Source: Aliarcobacter sp.
GTDB lineage: Bacteria > Campylobacterota > Campylobacteria > Campylobacterales > Arcobacteraceae
Direction of reading: 5' to 3'
NCBI GenBank assembly: GCA_028690445.1
Contig: JAQVBE010000019.1
Location: 1-51,758, forward strand
Length of the DNA: 51,758 nt
Positions 8,486 to 17,740 of this stretch are shown piece by piece (within the stretch, counting starts at the first letter, position 1; each line of letters starts with the position of its first letter). The notes beneath the pieces are model-generated. The model did no database searches and had not been told where the DNA came from. It was given only the letters and a program-made list of their open reading frames with translations. The position numbers and the translations under genes were made by a program.

Positions 8486-10378
8486 TTATCTTTTTAAACC
8501 AAGTAATGTTTGCAACATTTCATCTATTGCAGTAATTATCTTAGCATTTGCAGTATATGCTGCTTGAAATTTAATTAAATCTAACATTTCATTGTCTTTA
8601 TCAACTTTAGTTAATTGATCATATGAAGACTTAATCGACATTTTAACACCAGCTTGAGTATCTTTTAAAAAATTTACACTCTCTTTATCTGCTGAAACCG
8701 TAACTCTTAAATCTCTAAAAAATTCAGATAATGATGCTTTTTGTTTTGAATTAGTAATATTTTGTCCTTTTCCATCATAAGACAAATCATTATTCCATTG
8801 CATAGTCGCTAAATAATCTAACTTCTCTTGAGTTAATTCATTAACCATACTATCATTAAATTTCAATGTTTTAATACTTGAACCACTAAATAATCCTACA
8901 GAATTTATTACTCCTAAAGACTCATCACTAGCAGCTTCTCCATAAATATAAGTATCAGTTCCTGTTTTGATATATTTATCAGTTATATCTCCCAAAGTTT
9001 GAGCAAAAGCATCTAATTTATCAAAATAAACTTGAAATTTGTTATTTGGAGAATCTGATGATAAATTTTCTACTTGAGCTTTTATAATACCACTTTTTGC
9101 TGAAATTCCTTTATCATAAATTGAGATATAAACTTTTGATTCAGGGTCTGTACTTTGTGATTCATTTCTATAAATAGATTCTCTAGCTTCTTCAGAAATA
9201 GGTGTTCCTAAATCATCAAATTTTTGAATACTGATTCTTCCATCAAATTTATTTACAATTCCGCCAGCATTTGATTCAATTCTTAAATAGTTATCCTGAG
9301 TATTTTTAGTAACTTTATCTCCATTTGCATCTATTGAATAATCTCCATTATATGCTGTAATAGAATCTTTCATATTTGGATTTGAGTTTATCCTATAAAC
9401 TAAAGCTCTAGTTAAATTTGAATTAGTTACAGCCTCTGTTGTTACGGAACCATCTCCATCCCAATCCATTGTTATTGGTTCACCCATAATAACTGATACT
9501 TCAGACTCATTATTTAACTTATAAGTAACTATATCTCCGTTATTATATGTTTTTGGACTAAAGGTAGCATCATTATTATTTTTCAATGCATCATATACTG
9601 TTGGAATAGGAAGAGTATTCTTCACCAAAGTATATTTGTCTTTTTGTAAAGTTTCTTCTTCTTTTACATTCATTGTTCTTACATTTGTATTACTGCTAAT
9701 AGCTGTTTCACCACCGATTTTTAGTTCATAATAGCCACTTTCTCTGCTTACACTGACATCCACATAACTTGATAATTCTAATTCAAGTTGATCTCTTTTA
9801 TCAAGGAGATCATTATTCTCTCCATATTTTTGTATTTTTTCATTAATAGAACCTATTTCTTTTAAAATACTATTTACACCATCAACATTAGCATATAAGC
9901 CTTTTTTTTCATTTGCTTGTTGTGTTTCTACCCCTGAATAAAGATTTTGAAGAGACTCAACTAAAATCTTTCCTTGGTTTTGTAAAGCTGTTTTATATAC
10001 TTGAGAACTAGGATTGGCTCTTAAATTTTCAACAGATTGATAATATCTATTTAAATCTGCTGTAAAACCACTATCGATTGTTTCTTTAAAAATTGACTCA
10101 ACACTTCCTAGCATACTTGACAATTTATCATAATAACTTACTTTACTATTTTCTGAAATAAGCTTGTCATACATGTATTGAGAAGTAATTCTGTATACAC
10201 CATCTACACCTACACCTCTACCTGCAAACTGAGAATCCATCTGAGATAATTCACTAACTTGAACTACTCTCTTTTTATACCCAGGAGTATTCTCATTAGC
10301 TATATTATTAGACACATTTTCAACTGCTGTTTTAGCAGCATTTAGTCCTGATTGGGAAACACTCAATGTACTTATCAT
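8486..10378 (-). CDS. flgK: Flagellar hook-associated protein 1
   Basis: FlgK joins hook and filament. The N-terminal rod-type region (STLSVSQSGLNAAKTAVENV followed by SNNIANENTPGYKKR) and the C-terminal KFQAAYTANAKIITAIDEMLQTLLGL helix are typical of the rod/hook/HAP family. The central 350 residues are variable, as in other FlgK proteins. Length 630 is normal for Campylobacterota. An AGGAGG-like site precedes the ATG. The 56-bp gap after flgH shows no convincing sigma-54 -24/-12 signature. Confidence 0.93.
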   Translation of the reverse strand: MISTLSVSQSGLNAAKTAVENVSNNIANENTPGYKKRVVQVSELSQMDSQFAGRGVGVDGVYRITSQYMYDKLISENSKVSYYDKLSSMLGSVESIFKETIDSGFTADLNRYYQSVENLRANPSSQVYKTALQNQGKILVESLQNLYSGVETQQANEKKGLYANVDGVNSILKEIGSINEKIQKYGENNDLLDKRDQLELELSSYVDVSVSRESGYYELKIGGETAISSNTNVRTMNVKEEETLQKDKYTLVKNTLPIPTVYDALKNNNDATFSPKTYNNGDIVTYKLNNESEVSVIMGEPITMDWDGDGSVTTEAVTNSNLTRALVYRINSNPNMKDSITAYNGDYSIDANGDKVTKNTQDNYLRIESNAGGIVNKFDGRISIQKFDDLGTPISEEARESIYRNESQSTDPESKVYISIYDKGISAKSGIIKAQVENLSSDSPNNKFQVYFDKLDAFAQTLGDITDKYIKTGTDTYIYGEAASDESLGVINSVGLFSGSSIKTLKFNDSMVNELTQEKLDYLATMQWNNDLSYDGKGQNITNSKQKASLSEFFRDLRVTVSADKESVNFLKDTQAGVKMSIKSSYDQLTKVDKDNEMLDLIKFQAAYTANAKIITAIDEMLQTLLGLKR

Positions 10379-10434
10379 AGAACCTCCTTAGGTATAATTT
10401 TACAGATTATTACATTACATTTCTTAAAATTAGA

Positions 10435-11139
10435 TTAAAATGGCCATATTGTTCTTATAAGCTTTAATCCCCAAGGTGTTTCTAAAATATCAGATTCTGT
10501 ACCATTTTTATCATATAATAGTTTCAAATTTGCTATTTGTGAAGAGTTTATTGAATTATCTGAAGTTATATCATACGGTCTAATAACTCCACTAATGATT
10601 ACTTCTTGTTTCTGACCTTCAATTAACATCTCTTTTTTACCTTTTATATAATAATTACCATTTTGGTAAGTTTCTTCAATAATTGCAGAAACTGTACTAG
10701 AAAAAGTTTCGGCTACTTGTGTTTTTACACTTCCCTTGTCCGAAGAGGTACTCTTTGTTCCAAAACCTACACCAAGATCTGAATTAAAATCATTTGCAGC
10801 GCTTCCAACTGCACCACTTAAACTATTTGTTCCCGTTGCTGCTAATAATCCTCCACCTAAATTATTAGCTCTGGTACTTGTTAATTCTCTTTTATTATTA
10901 GCTGCCTGCTTAGTATTTTCTGATATAACTATTTGAATAATATCTCCAACTTGCAAATCTTTTTTATCAGCAAATAATGAAGCTCCTTGCATAGAATATA
11001 AAGAACCTTTATTTTTGAGTGGTTCAGGACTTTTTTTAGGTATTTGAATTTCTGGTTTTTCAAAAGTCAACTCTTCTTTTGAAGCACTACAAGCACTAAA
11101 AATAATTAAAATAAATATAATCATAAAACTATTTTGCAT
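10435..11139 (-). CDS. flgH: Flagellar L-ring protein FlgH (lipoprotein)
   Basis: FlgH builds the outer-membrane L-ring around the flagellar rod. It has a lipoprotein signal with the lipid-attachment cysteine at residue 17 (IFSAC). Family segments include GSLYSMQGASLFADKKDLQVGD-type sequence near residues 45-65, the ITGVI-like VIISGVIRPYDI turn, and the C-terminal TPWGLKLIRTIWPF. Length 234 is normal. The start overlaps the upstream small gene by 11 bp. flgI, its P-ring partner, is 3.4 kb away on the other strand. Confidence 0.93.
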   Translation of the reverse strand: MQNSFMIIFILIIFSACSASKEELTFEKPEIQIPKKSPEPLKNKGSLYSMQGASLFADKKDLQVGDIIQIVISENTKQAANNKRELTSTRANNLGGGLLAATGTNSLSGAVGSAANDFNSDLGVGFGTKSTSSDKGSVKTQVAETFSSTVSAIIEETYQNGNYYIKGKKEMLIEGQKQEVIISGVIRPYDITSDNSINSSQIANLKLLYDKNGTESDILETPWGLKLIRTIWPF

Positions 11140-11557
11140 TTAATCTACTTTTTATTATAAAATTTATATCAACAGCTATAATTATTTCATTTAAAGTTTT
11201 CTTAATAAATGCCATAGCTCCATATCTTACCATTAATGCATCTAGATTTGTTGCTGGCTCACAAATTATTATCACTTTATCTTCTATGATTTTAACATGT
11301 CTAATATTTTCCTGTCCAACCAAATCTATTGCTTTTTCAATTTCAGTTAAAATTGCTTTTTCTATATCTTTTTTTTCTTTTTCTTTTTTATCTTCTTGCA
11401 GTTTTAAAGCTTTTTTTAACTCTAATTCTTTTTGTTGTTGTTCTTCAAAATTTTTATTCATATGAAAATAATAAGCTCCAAACATCACAACCAAAGCTAT
11501 TAATGCTAAAATCTTTAAAAGATTTCTTTTTTTATTTCTTTTAACTGCAACTATCAT
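11129..11557 (-). CDS. Unknown single-pass membrane protein in the flagellar operon
   Basis: The 142-residue protein has a basic N-terminus, one hydrophobic segment (about residues 13-29), a charged K/E-rich coiled-coil stretch (about 35-75) and a folded-looking C-terminal domain of roughly 60 residues (VKIIEDKVIIICEP onward). I do not recognise the family. It lies between fliL and flgH with tight spacing (2 bp after fliL, 11-bp overlap with flgH), so co-expression with motor and ring genes is almost certain. The layout (short cytosolic tail, one helix, coiled coil, periplasmic alpha/beta domain) would suit a motor scaffold or a PilN/PilO-like protein. Confidence 0.75.
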   Translation of the reverse strand: MIVAVKRNKKRNLLKILALIALVVMFGAYYFHMNKNFEEQQQKELELKKALKLQEDKKEKEKKDIEKAILTEIEKAIDLVGQENIRHVKIIEDKVIIICEPATNLDALMVRYGAMAFIKKTLNEIIIAVDINFIIKSRLNAK

Positions 11558-11559
11558 TG

Positions 11560-12090
11560 TTATTTAATTACAAAAGTTGTAAACAATATTTGTTTTACAC
11601 TATTTTTTGATACTTCTGGTTTTTTCCCTTTGGTAACTTCATTTATCACATTATTAATATCCTGTAATAATTCATCTTTTAATAAATTTTTACCCCCAAC
11701 TGTTAGTAATTCTTCAGAGCTTCTTGAACTAATTTGAGAAATTACAACATCAACAATTTCAGCTTTAAACTCTACTACAAGGGCTGCAATTGTTGGTTCA
11801 CTACTTTTAATAGAAAAAGATAATTTCATTAATTTTTCTTTTCCTCTTGAATCAGTTAAATTTAATACTAAATCAGTAATATCTGCTTTAAATGCATCAG
11901 GCTTATCTGAAGAATCTTCCTTTTTTACTTCTTCATGTGAAGCTGAATTATTGTTTCCTAATGCACCATGAGAATAGAGGAAATAACCTCCTCCCACAAT
12001 AGCAAAAATTAAAATTACAACTAAAGCTATTAATACAATCATTAATCCCTTGCCACTTGAACCTTTTGATTCTTGACCATCGTCTGCCAT
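11560..12090 (-). CDS. fliL: Flagellar basal-body-associated protein FliL
   Basis: FliL sits at the inner membrane around the stator and supports motor output. This 176-residue protein has a short cytoplasmic N-terminus, one membrane helix (about residues 14-35), a Ser/Asp/Glu/Lys-rich linker and the FliL periplasmic domain (FKADITDLVLNLTDSRGKEKLMKLSFSI-type segment, ending in VKQILFTTFVIK). It is 3 bp after the MotE-like gene in a compact operon. Confidence 0.9.
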   Translation of the reverse strand: MADDGQESKGSSGKGLMIVLIALVVILIFAIVGGGYFLYSHGALGNNNSASHEEVKKEDSSDKPDAFKADITDLVLNLTDSRGKEKLMKLSFSIKSSEPTIAALVVEFKAEIVDVVISQISSRSSEELLTVGGKNLLKDELLQDINNVINEVTKGKKPEVSKNSVKQILFTTFVIK

Positions 12091-12093
12091 ATT

Positions 12094-12585
12094 TTATTCC
12101 TTCTTCTGTTTATCTACACTAAATTTTTCAATCTTCTGAGTTATCATAGATGCGTTTTCTATAGTTAAAAACTTCATAATTTGAGTTACATTATTTTCTT
12201 TTAATTTTATCATTATATCAAAAACATCTTCAATTTTACCTTCGCCTATCATTTGATTAAAAATATCAGCAGCATTTTTAGGTTTCATTGAATTATATAT
12301 TTTAGATGTTTTATTTTCAACTTCAAGCTTTATATCTTGTAAAATTTCTAAGTTCTTATCATGCAATTTTTGAATAGCATTTCTCTCTTTTTCTATTTGA
12401 GCGAGTATTCCTTCCAGCTCTTTTTTTCTTTGTTGATATTCTGTTTCTTTTTCTTTATAAAAAACATTTAACTCTTTTTTTAAATCCATAACTTCAATTC
12501 TTTGCTTTGTTAAAGAACTACTTGTTTCTTCTACACCAAATGCAAAAGTTCCTAATAAAATAAAAAATAAAAAAATTCTAATCAA
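12094..12585 (-). CDS. MotE-like flagellar protein (MgtE-N-type domain, exported)
   Basis: The N-terminus (MIRIFLFFILLGTFAFG) is a signal peptide or anchor. A long coiled coil covers about residues 30-95, and the last 65 residues contain MKPKNAADIFNQMIGEG and IMKFLTIENASMITQKI, which match MgtE intracellular-N-type repeats. This layout is that of MotE, a periplasmic chaperone for the stator protein MotC in alphaproteobacteria, and of the PDP family near fliJ elsewhere. The name is a family-level assignment. It has 4-bp coupling with the fliJ-like gene and a 3-bp gap to fliL. Confidence 0.75.
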   Translation of the reverse strand: MIRIFLFFILLGTFAFGVEETSSSLTKQRIEVMDLKKELNVFYKEKETEYQQRKKELEGILAQIEKERNAIQKLHDKNLEILQDIKLEVENKTSKIYNSMKPKNAADIFNQMIGEGKIEDVFDIMIKLKENNVTQIMKFLTIENASMITQKIEKFSVDKQKKE

Positions 12586-13001
12586 TTTAAACCCTTATTT
12601 TTACTAATATATTTACTTTGAATATATTCTGTTGAAGCTTCTTCTTCTGCTGCTAAAATTCTTTTTATTAGCTCTTTTTTTTCTTCTTCTAAAATATAAG
12701 AAAATTGTTCTGCTTCTTTTTGAAGTTCAATTATATCTTTAGTTAAATTCTCTGCTTGAGAATACAATGTATTTTTCTCATTATTTAACTTTTGAATATG
12801 CATTTTCATTGTATTTTTATGAATAGTCAAAATCATAAAATCAGAAATTGCCCCATATTTTTCAACACTTGCTGTATCTATTCTATTCTGTGTTAATACT
12901 ATTTCAATATCAAGTTGTTCAATCTTTGACATAATTTGAGCTTTTTGCATTAATTTTTGATCTGTTTGATTCTTTTTTAATTTATATAATTTTTCAATCA
13001 A
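12582..13001 (-). CDS. fliJ: FliJ-like flagellar export protein
   Basis: The 139-residue protein is almost entirely coiled coil, with the low-complexity heptad pattern of FliJ. FliJ links the export ATPase FliI to the gate protein FlhA and escorts chaperones. FliJ sequences are poorly conserved, so the call depends on coiled-coil content, length (about 140-150) and position next to fliQ and the MotE-like gene, which is where fliJ lies in related genomes. Both ends overlap neighbours by 4 bp. Confidence 0.7.
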   Translation of the reverse strand: MIEKLYKLKKNQTDQKLMQKAQIMSKIEQLDIEIVLTQNRIDTASVEKYGAISDFMILTIHKNTMKMHIQKLNNEKNTLYSQAENLTKDIIELQKEAEQFSYILEEEKKELIKRILAAEEEASTEYIQSKYISKNKGLN

Positions 13002-13264
13002 TTATTATTACCAAAAATAAGTATTAAATTCCACAAATCTTTCGTATAGGTTTCTATATGATCACCAATCCAAGGAAGTGAAATTAATATAAAAGCTGAA
13101 ACAAAAATCATTTTAGGAACAAAAGATAAAGATGCATCACTAATTTGGGTTACTGCTTGAAAAACAGAGATTATAAGTCCTATAATCATACTTACAATTA
13201 AAGAAGGTAAGCCAAGTATTAATATGATTTTTACAGTATTTTCAGCAATTGCTATTAAATCCAT
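12998..13264 (-). CDS. fliQ: Flagellar export apparatus protein FliQ
   Basis: FliQ is a small inner-membrane part of the FliP-FliQ-FliR type III export gate. The 88-residue protein has two membrane helices and the family core (LGLPSLIVSMIIGLIISVFQ and ATQISDASLSFVPK). fliP and fliR are not in this window. It starts 2 bp after the upstream acidic gene and overlaps fliJ by 4 bp. Confidence 0.93.
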   Translation of the reverse strand: MDLIAIAENTVKIILILGLPSLIVSMIIGLIISVFQAVTQISDASLSFVPKMIFVSAFILISLPWIGDHIETYTKDLWNLILIFGNNN

Positions 13265-13266
13265 AT

Positions 13267-14457
13267 TTAGTCTTTTATTTTTATTGTGATCTCTAAAGTT
13301 TTATTATTTAATAATTTAGAAATTAATAAAGATAACTCATTTACATTTGAACTATCAATACTTAATGTTTCATTTTTAGTTGATGAAACTTGTGGCTTAT
13401 ACTCACTTTTAGAACTATTATCTTCAACTTTATAATTTAATGCTTCTAACAAATCATTTTCACTTAAAGAATCTAATTCAAAAAACTCATCATTCATTTT
13501 ATCCCCTTCTAAAGATTGGTCTATTTCTTTTACTTCTTCTATGTCTTCATTTTTTATATATTCATTCATAAAATCATATTCTTCAATGACTTCTTCTTCC
13601 AATAAATCTTCTTCTATTTTATCTAAATCTGGAAAAATTTCTTCTTTTTTCTTGCCTTCTTGGATTTCTTCATTTAAAAAATCAAATCCACCAAATAGTT
13701 CGTTATTAACTTTTCCCAAATCAGAATAATCCTCTTCTTCACCAACTACTTCTTCACCTAAAAAATCTAATTCTTCAATTAATTTTGAATTCTTACTTTC
13801 ATCTTCATTTTTTGATAAAACATCGTTGTCATCATAATCAAATGATATATTATTTAATCCAAAATCATCATTAAAACTTGTTATTTGAGCAAAATCATCA
13901 CTATCTTTTATCTCTTCATTGCTATCAACGCTACCAATTAAATCATCAAGATTATTAATATCATTGTCTAAATCAAATATCTCATCAAAATCTTCATTTG
14001 ATTTATTATCCATATTTCCTTTTGAAAGTAACATTGATAATTCTTCATCTAATTCAATACTACTTTTAGTTTCTTCAACCTTTTCTTCTTTTATTTCAAC
14101 TTTAGGTTCAAGTTGTTTTAGCTCTTCATATCTTTTAATTATATATTTTGGTAATTCTTTTAAAGAATCAATCGTTAAATCAGCTATGCCACTATCAAGT
14201 AAATATTCTTCTTCAATTCCATCTTTTGGAGTTAAAAATTTAATCTTTTTATTTAGTGAATTCTTTTTAATAATTTTTTCATCATCAATAAGATAAATAT
14301 CATTTGGATTATTTTCAATTGTTCGTTTTAATTTCTCAAGACTAGAAATTTCTTCAATTACAGTATTATTGTCAAGTTTAAATTTTATATTTGAATGCTC
14401 TAATGTTTCGTGAATTTCTTTTTTGAAACTTTGATTACCGTAAATGTAAATCTTCAA
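13267..14457 (-). CDS. Acidic protein with receiver-like N-terminal domain, head of the flagellar operon
   Basis: I do not recognise this protein. About 396 residues follow the chosen TTG start at 14457, which has CAGGG at good spacing. The frame stays open to an ATG at 14577, but that would overlap the divergent flgI start. Residues 1-115 read like a Rossmann/receiver fold: a first strand LKIYIYGN, a helix, NDIYLIDDE as a central strand with acidic end, and a last strand and helix ending KELPKYIIKRYEEL. The remaining 280 residues are strongly acidic (D/E/N/S/L), with repeated phrases such as LDFLGEEV and FDFLNEEI, likely disordered. A short conserved-looking C-terminal end (ELSLLISKLLNNKTLEITIKIKD, split here only by description) follows. 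Position 2 bp before fliQ implies a flagellar role; hook-length control or polar placement are guesses. Confidence 0.7.
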   Translation of the reverse strand: MKIYIYGNQSFKKEIHETLEHSNIKFKLDNNTVIEEISSLEKLKRTIENNPNDIYLIDDEKIIKKNSLNKKIKFLTPKDGIEEEYLLDSGIADLTIDSLKELPKYIIKRYEELKQLEPKVEIKEEKVEETKSSIELDEELSMLLSKGNMDNKSNEDFDEIFDLDNDINNLDDLIGSVDSNEEIKDSDDFAQITSFNDDFGLNNISFDYDDNDVLSKNEDESKNSKLIEELDFLGEEVVGEEEDYSDLGKVNNELFGGFDFLNEEIQEGKKKEEIFPDLDKIEEDLLEEEVIEEYDFMNEYIKNEDIEEVKEIDQSLEGDKMNDEFFELDSLSENDLLEALNYKVEDNSSKSEYKPQVSSTKNETLSIDSSNVNELSLLISKLLNNKTLEITIKIKD

Positions 14458-14552
14458 TCTATAACCCTGTAAAATAATTTTAGTATCTTCGATTATACCT
14501 TTTTTTATTAAATTTTCGATAAAATAAAAACAATTAATAATGAAGGATGATA

Positions 14553-15605
14553 TTGAGATATTTTTTAATAGTAACATTTTTATTGTCTTCTTTGTATTCT
14601 CAAACTATCAAAGATATTTCTAATGTAATTGGAATAAGGGAAAATCAACTAATTGGTTATGGACTAATTGTTGGACTTGCAGGAACAGGAGATAAATCTA
14701 AATTTACAATGCAATCTTTACAAAATCTTCTTCGAAATTCTTATATAAAAATTCCTGCTGGGTCTATCAACTCAAAAAATATTGCAGCAGTTATGGTAAC
14801 TGCTGAATTACCAGCATTTTCAAGACAAGGGGATAAAATAAAAGTAAAAATATCAACTATTGGAGATGCAAAATCTGTAGATAATGGAGAGCTTTTAATC
14901 ACTCAATTAAAAGGTGTTGATGGAAATGTTTATGCACTTGCACAAGGAACTATTGTAGCAAATGAAAATAATAAAACTACTGGGTTTATTTATGAAGGGG
15001 CAACAGTAGAAAATGAAATTGACTATAATTTAAAAGATGAAAAATTTATTAAGTTAAGTCTTTACAAAAGTTCTGCACGAAATGCTGATTTAATTGAAAC
15101 TAAAATAAATGATAAATTTGGGGAAAAACTTGCAAGTGCCATTGATACTAGAACAGTAGAAATTGCCAAACCAAATGATATTTCTATTGTGAAATTTATT
15201 TCTGTAATTGAAAATATAGAACTTGATGCTGAAATATTCAGAAAAAAAGTTATTGTTGATATGGGAAGAGGATCTGTTATAACAGGTGGAGATATTCCGA
15301 TTTCTCCGGTTACAATAGCAAGAGATTCGTTTTCAATTAGAATCACAAAATCTGGATTAAATGATGCGGGATGGAAAGACCCATCTCAAAATCCAGGTGT
15401 TGATATTGGTGATAATGTAAAAATTGCAGATAAACCTATTATAAATATTGATAATGCAATGATTAATACAAAAGGAACACCAACCATCTCTGATTTAGTA
15501 CGAGCTATGAAAGTTATGAAATTACCTATGACTGAAATTATTGATACTTTAAAAATGATTAAAGAAATGGGTGCAATTGATGTTGACATCGAAGTAAGAG
15601 GATAA
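14553..15605 (+). CDS. flgI: Flagellar P-ring protein FlgI
   Basis: FlgI forms the periplasmic P-ring around the rod. It has a Sec signal peptide (RYFLIVTFLLSSLYS), the family start (IKDISNVIGIRENQLIGYG then LIVGLAGTGD) and the C-terminal KMIKEMGAIDVDIEV. A TTG at 14553 has GAAGGA 5 nt upstream; an in-frame ATG at 14547 is 6 nt earlier but abuts that site, so I prefer the TTG. fliM follows 1 bp after the stop. The 95 bp to the divergent acidic gene must hold promoters for both directions. Confidence 0.93.
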   Translation: MRYFLIVTFLLSSLYSQTIKDISNVIGIRENQLIGYGLIVGLAGTGDKSKFTMQSLQNLLRNSYIKIPAGSINSKNIAAVMVTAELPAFSRQGDKIKVKISTIGDAKSVDNGELLITQLKGVDGNVYALAQGTIVANENNKTTGFIYEGATVENEIDYNLKDEKFIKLSLYKSSARNADLIETKINDKFGEKLASAIDTRTVEIAKPNDISIVKFISVIENIELDAEIFRKKVIVDMGRGSVITGGDIPISPVTIARDSFSIRITKSGLNDAGWKDPSQNPGVDIGDNVKIADKPIINIDNAMINTKGTPTISDLVRAMKVMKLPMTEIIDTLKMIKEMGAIDVDIEVRG

Positions 15606-15606
15606 G

Positions 15607-16698
15607 ATGGCTGAATTTTTAAGTCAAGATGAAATTGATGCTCTTTTAGATATTGCAGAACAAGGTGAGGATATTGAAACACCTATTGAAAGGATTGTTT
15701 CAAAGGAAAAGAATTATTCTATTTATGATTTTAAAAAACCAAATAGAATATCACCTGAACAGTTAAAAGCATTTTCTGCGATGCATGATAAAATGCTAAG
15801 AGATTTTATTAATGATTTATCTTCTATGCTTAGAAAAATCGTTGATGTTAAGTTATATTCTATTGAACAAATGACTTATGGCGAATTTATTTTATCAATT
15901 CCTCAAATTACTTCATTAAATACTTTATCTATTAAACCACTTGATGGAAGAATAGTAATCGAGTGTAATCCGGCTATTTCACATAAAATTATTGCTGAAT
16001 TATTAGGTTCTGGTGCAGTTAATACAAGTGATAATATTGATAGAGAATTAACAGAAATTGAAGTTGAAATCCTCGAACACTTTTATAAAATGTTTATTAA
16101 AAATCTTTATAAAGCTTGGAGTGATATTTCAAAACTAAATTATAAAATTGAATCAAGAGATACAAATGCAAATGCTATTCAAATTGTATCTGACCATGAA
16201 ATAGTTTTACTTGTAGTTTTAGAAATAACAATAGATGAAGAATCTGGATTTTTATCTATTTGTTATCCTATTTCTTATTATGAACCTTTGTTAAATAAAG
16301 TTGTTGAAAAAATATTTAGTGAAGGGAAGAATAGAAAATCTAGTAGAAAAAGAGATATTAAAACACTTATTTCGGGTGCTAGAATGAAAATTGAATCTAT
16401 TATGGCTGAGACTGAATTAACAGCTTATGAAATAATAAATCTAAAAGTTGATGATGTAATTGTATTTAATAAAAACGCAACTTCCTCATCTGCAACAATT
16501 TATATAAATAAAAAAGAGAAATTCTCTTCAATATCTGGTATTTCAAATAACAGAAAAGCCATTCAAATAAAAGCAAATCTTGATAGAGAAAAACAAGAAA
16601 CTTTAGATAACTTAAGAGCTATGAGAGAAGAAAGAGAAGTAAAAGCCAAAGAGATGTCTGAAAATATTAAAAAGCTACTAGATCAAAAAGATAGTTAA
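15607..16698 (+). CDS. fliM: Flagellar motor switch protein FliM
   Basis: FliM is the C-ring protein that binds CheY-P and sets rotation direction. The N-terminal motif SQDEIDALLDI (residues 5-15) is the CheY-binding peptide. The middle FliM domain includes NDLSSMLRKIVDVKLYSIEQ-type sequence and GELLGSG-like segments, and the C-terminal SpoA-type domain starts near residue 255 (TELTAYEIINLKVDDVIVFN). It has 363 residues and a short charged tail. It is probably translated from the flgI transcript and ends in a hairpin shared with pyrC. Confidence 0.95.
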   Translation: MAEFLSQDEIDALLDIAEQGEDIETPIERIVSKEKNYSIYDFKKPNRISPEQLKAFSAMHDKMLRDFINDLSSMLRKIVDVKLYSIEQMTYGEFILSIPQITSLNTLSIKPLDGRIVIECNPAISHKIIAELLGSGAVNTSDNIDRELTEIEVEILEHFYKMFIKNLYKAWSDISKLNYKIESRDTNANAIQIVSDHEIVLLVVLEITIDEESGFLSICYPISYYEPLLNKVVEKIFSEGKNRKSSRKRDIKTLISGARMKIESIMAETELTAYEIINLKVDDVIVFNKNATSSSATIYINKKEKFSSISGISNNRKAIQIKANLDREKQETLDNLRAMREEREVKAKEMSENIKKLLDQKDS

Positions 16699-16710
16699 AA
16701 ACTATCTTTT
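16686..16710. terminator. Bidirectional hairpin terminator between fliM and pyrC
   Basis: AAAAGATAGTT, a 3-base AAA loop, and AACTATCTTTT form a perfect 11-bp stem. It overlaps the stop codon of fliM (16696-16698) and the stop of convergent pyrC (16709-16711). The A-run on one side and T-run on the other suit termination from both directions. Confidence 0.75.
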
Positions 16711-17740
16711 AATCAATACTTTTTATGCTCCAAAAAATTCTTTCTCCTGAATACATAGGTACTACACTTTCATAATTATATTCATAAGCAGAAGGAACAA
16801 TAAAATCTTTTTTTACTAATGTAATTTTTTTCTTTAATGGAGTTATATTATAAATTCTTTGTGCATTTAAAGATACAAATTTATTTAAATTACCTAAACA
16901 TCCATGTTCTTCAAATATTTGTGTTAATACTTGTAAAGCTATTGGTGAAGTAAATACTCCAGCTGCACAACCACAAGACTCTTTTCTATGCTTAGGATGG
17001 GGCGCAGAATCACTTCCAAACATTAATTTTGGATGAGCTTTTAATGCAGCATTTAATAAAGCTGTTCTATCTTCTGGTCTTTTTGCAATTGGTTTACAAA
17101 ATAGATGAGGATGTAACATACCACCTGCTACATCATCAAGTGTTATTAATAAATGATGTAAAGTTACCGTTGCATATAAATTTTCATATTTGTCTAATAA
17201 TTCGATAGCATCTTTTGTAGTGATGTGTTCCATAATAATTTTTAAATCAGGAAAAGCTTTTGCAATTGCTTCATAAATTGGCATAAACTCTTTTTCTCTA
17301 TCCATTACAAAACCATTAGTTTCTCCATGAATACATAAAGGAATCCCTAATTTACTCATTGATTCTAAAGTAGGTCTTAAAACCTCAACATCCATAGAAG
17401 AAACACCTGTTTCAGAATTTGTTGTAATTCCTGCTGGATAAAGTTTAATAGCAATAATATCATTTTTTACATCTTCTAAAAATTCATAAGAATAATCATT
17501 TTTAAAAAATAGTGTTAGATAAGGTTCAAAGTTATCTTGTTCACAGATAGCATTTATTCGTTGCTTATAAGATAATAATTCTTCTTTTGTTGTAATTGGT
17601 GGTACTAAATTTGGCATAACCAAAGCTCCACTAAAAGTTTCAGAAGTTAATGGTCCAACCAAACCTAACATTTCACCATCCCTTAGATGCAAATGCATAT
17701 CTAAAGGTTCATTTAGCTCAAAAGTAGAAATATTGCTCAT
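16709..17740 (-). CDS. pyrC: Dihydroorotase
   Basis: PyrC closes carbamoyl-aspartate to dihydroorotate in pyrimidine synthesis. The 343-residue protein is the class II (E. coli-like) type. The metal ligands are visible: HLHLRD at residues 16-21, the carbamylated-lysine strand IAIKLYPAG (K99), LCIHGE near 136-141, an IMEHITT segment, and GSDSAPHP with the catalytic Asp. Its start shares one base with the glnK stop (TAATG), so it is translationally linked to glnK and amtB. That pairing joins nitrogen sensing with a nitrogen-consuming pathway. Confidence 0.95.
   Translation of the reverse strand: MSNISTFELNEPLDMHLHLRDGEMLGLVGPLTSETFSGALVMPNLVPPITTKEELLSYKQRINAICEQDNFEPYLTLFFKNDYSYEFLEDVKNDIIAIKLYPAGITTNSETGVSSMDVEVLRPTLESMSKLGIPLCIHGETNGFVMDREKEFMPIYEAIAKAFPDLKIIMEHITTKDAIELLDKYENLYATVTLHHLLITLDDVAGGMLHPHLFCKPIAKRPEDRTALLNAALKAHPKLMFGSDSAPHPKHRKESCGCAAGVFTSPIALQVLTQIFEEHGCLGNLNKFVSLNAQRIYNITPLKKKITLVKKDFIVPSAYEYNYESVVPMYSGERIFWSIKSID

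Noticed and set aside
13541..14296. Plus-strand Ser/Phe-rich open frames opposite the acidic protein
   Set aside because: They are mirror frames created by Asp/Glu/Asn codons on the minus strand.
14458..14577. Longer N-terminus for the acidic flagellar protein from ATG 14577
   Set aside because: It would overlap the divergent flgI start and replace the only promoter space; the TTG at 14457 has a better ribosome site.
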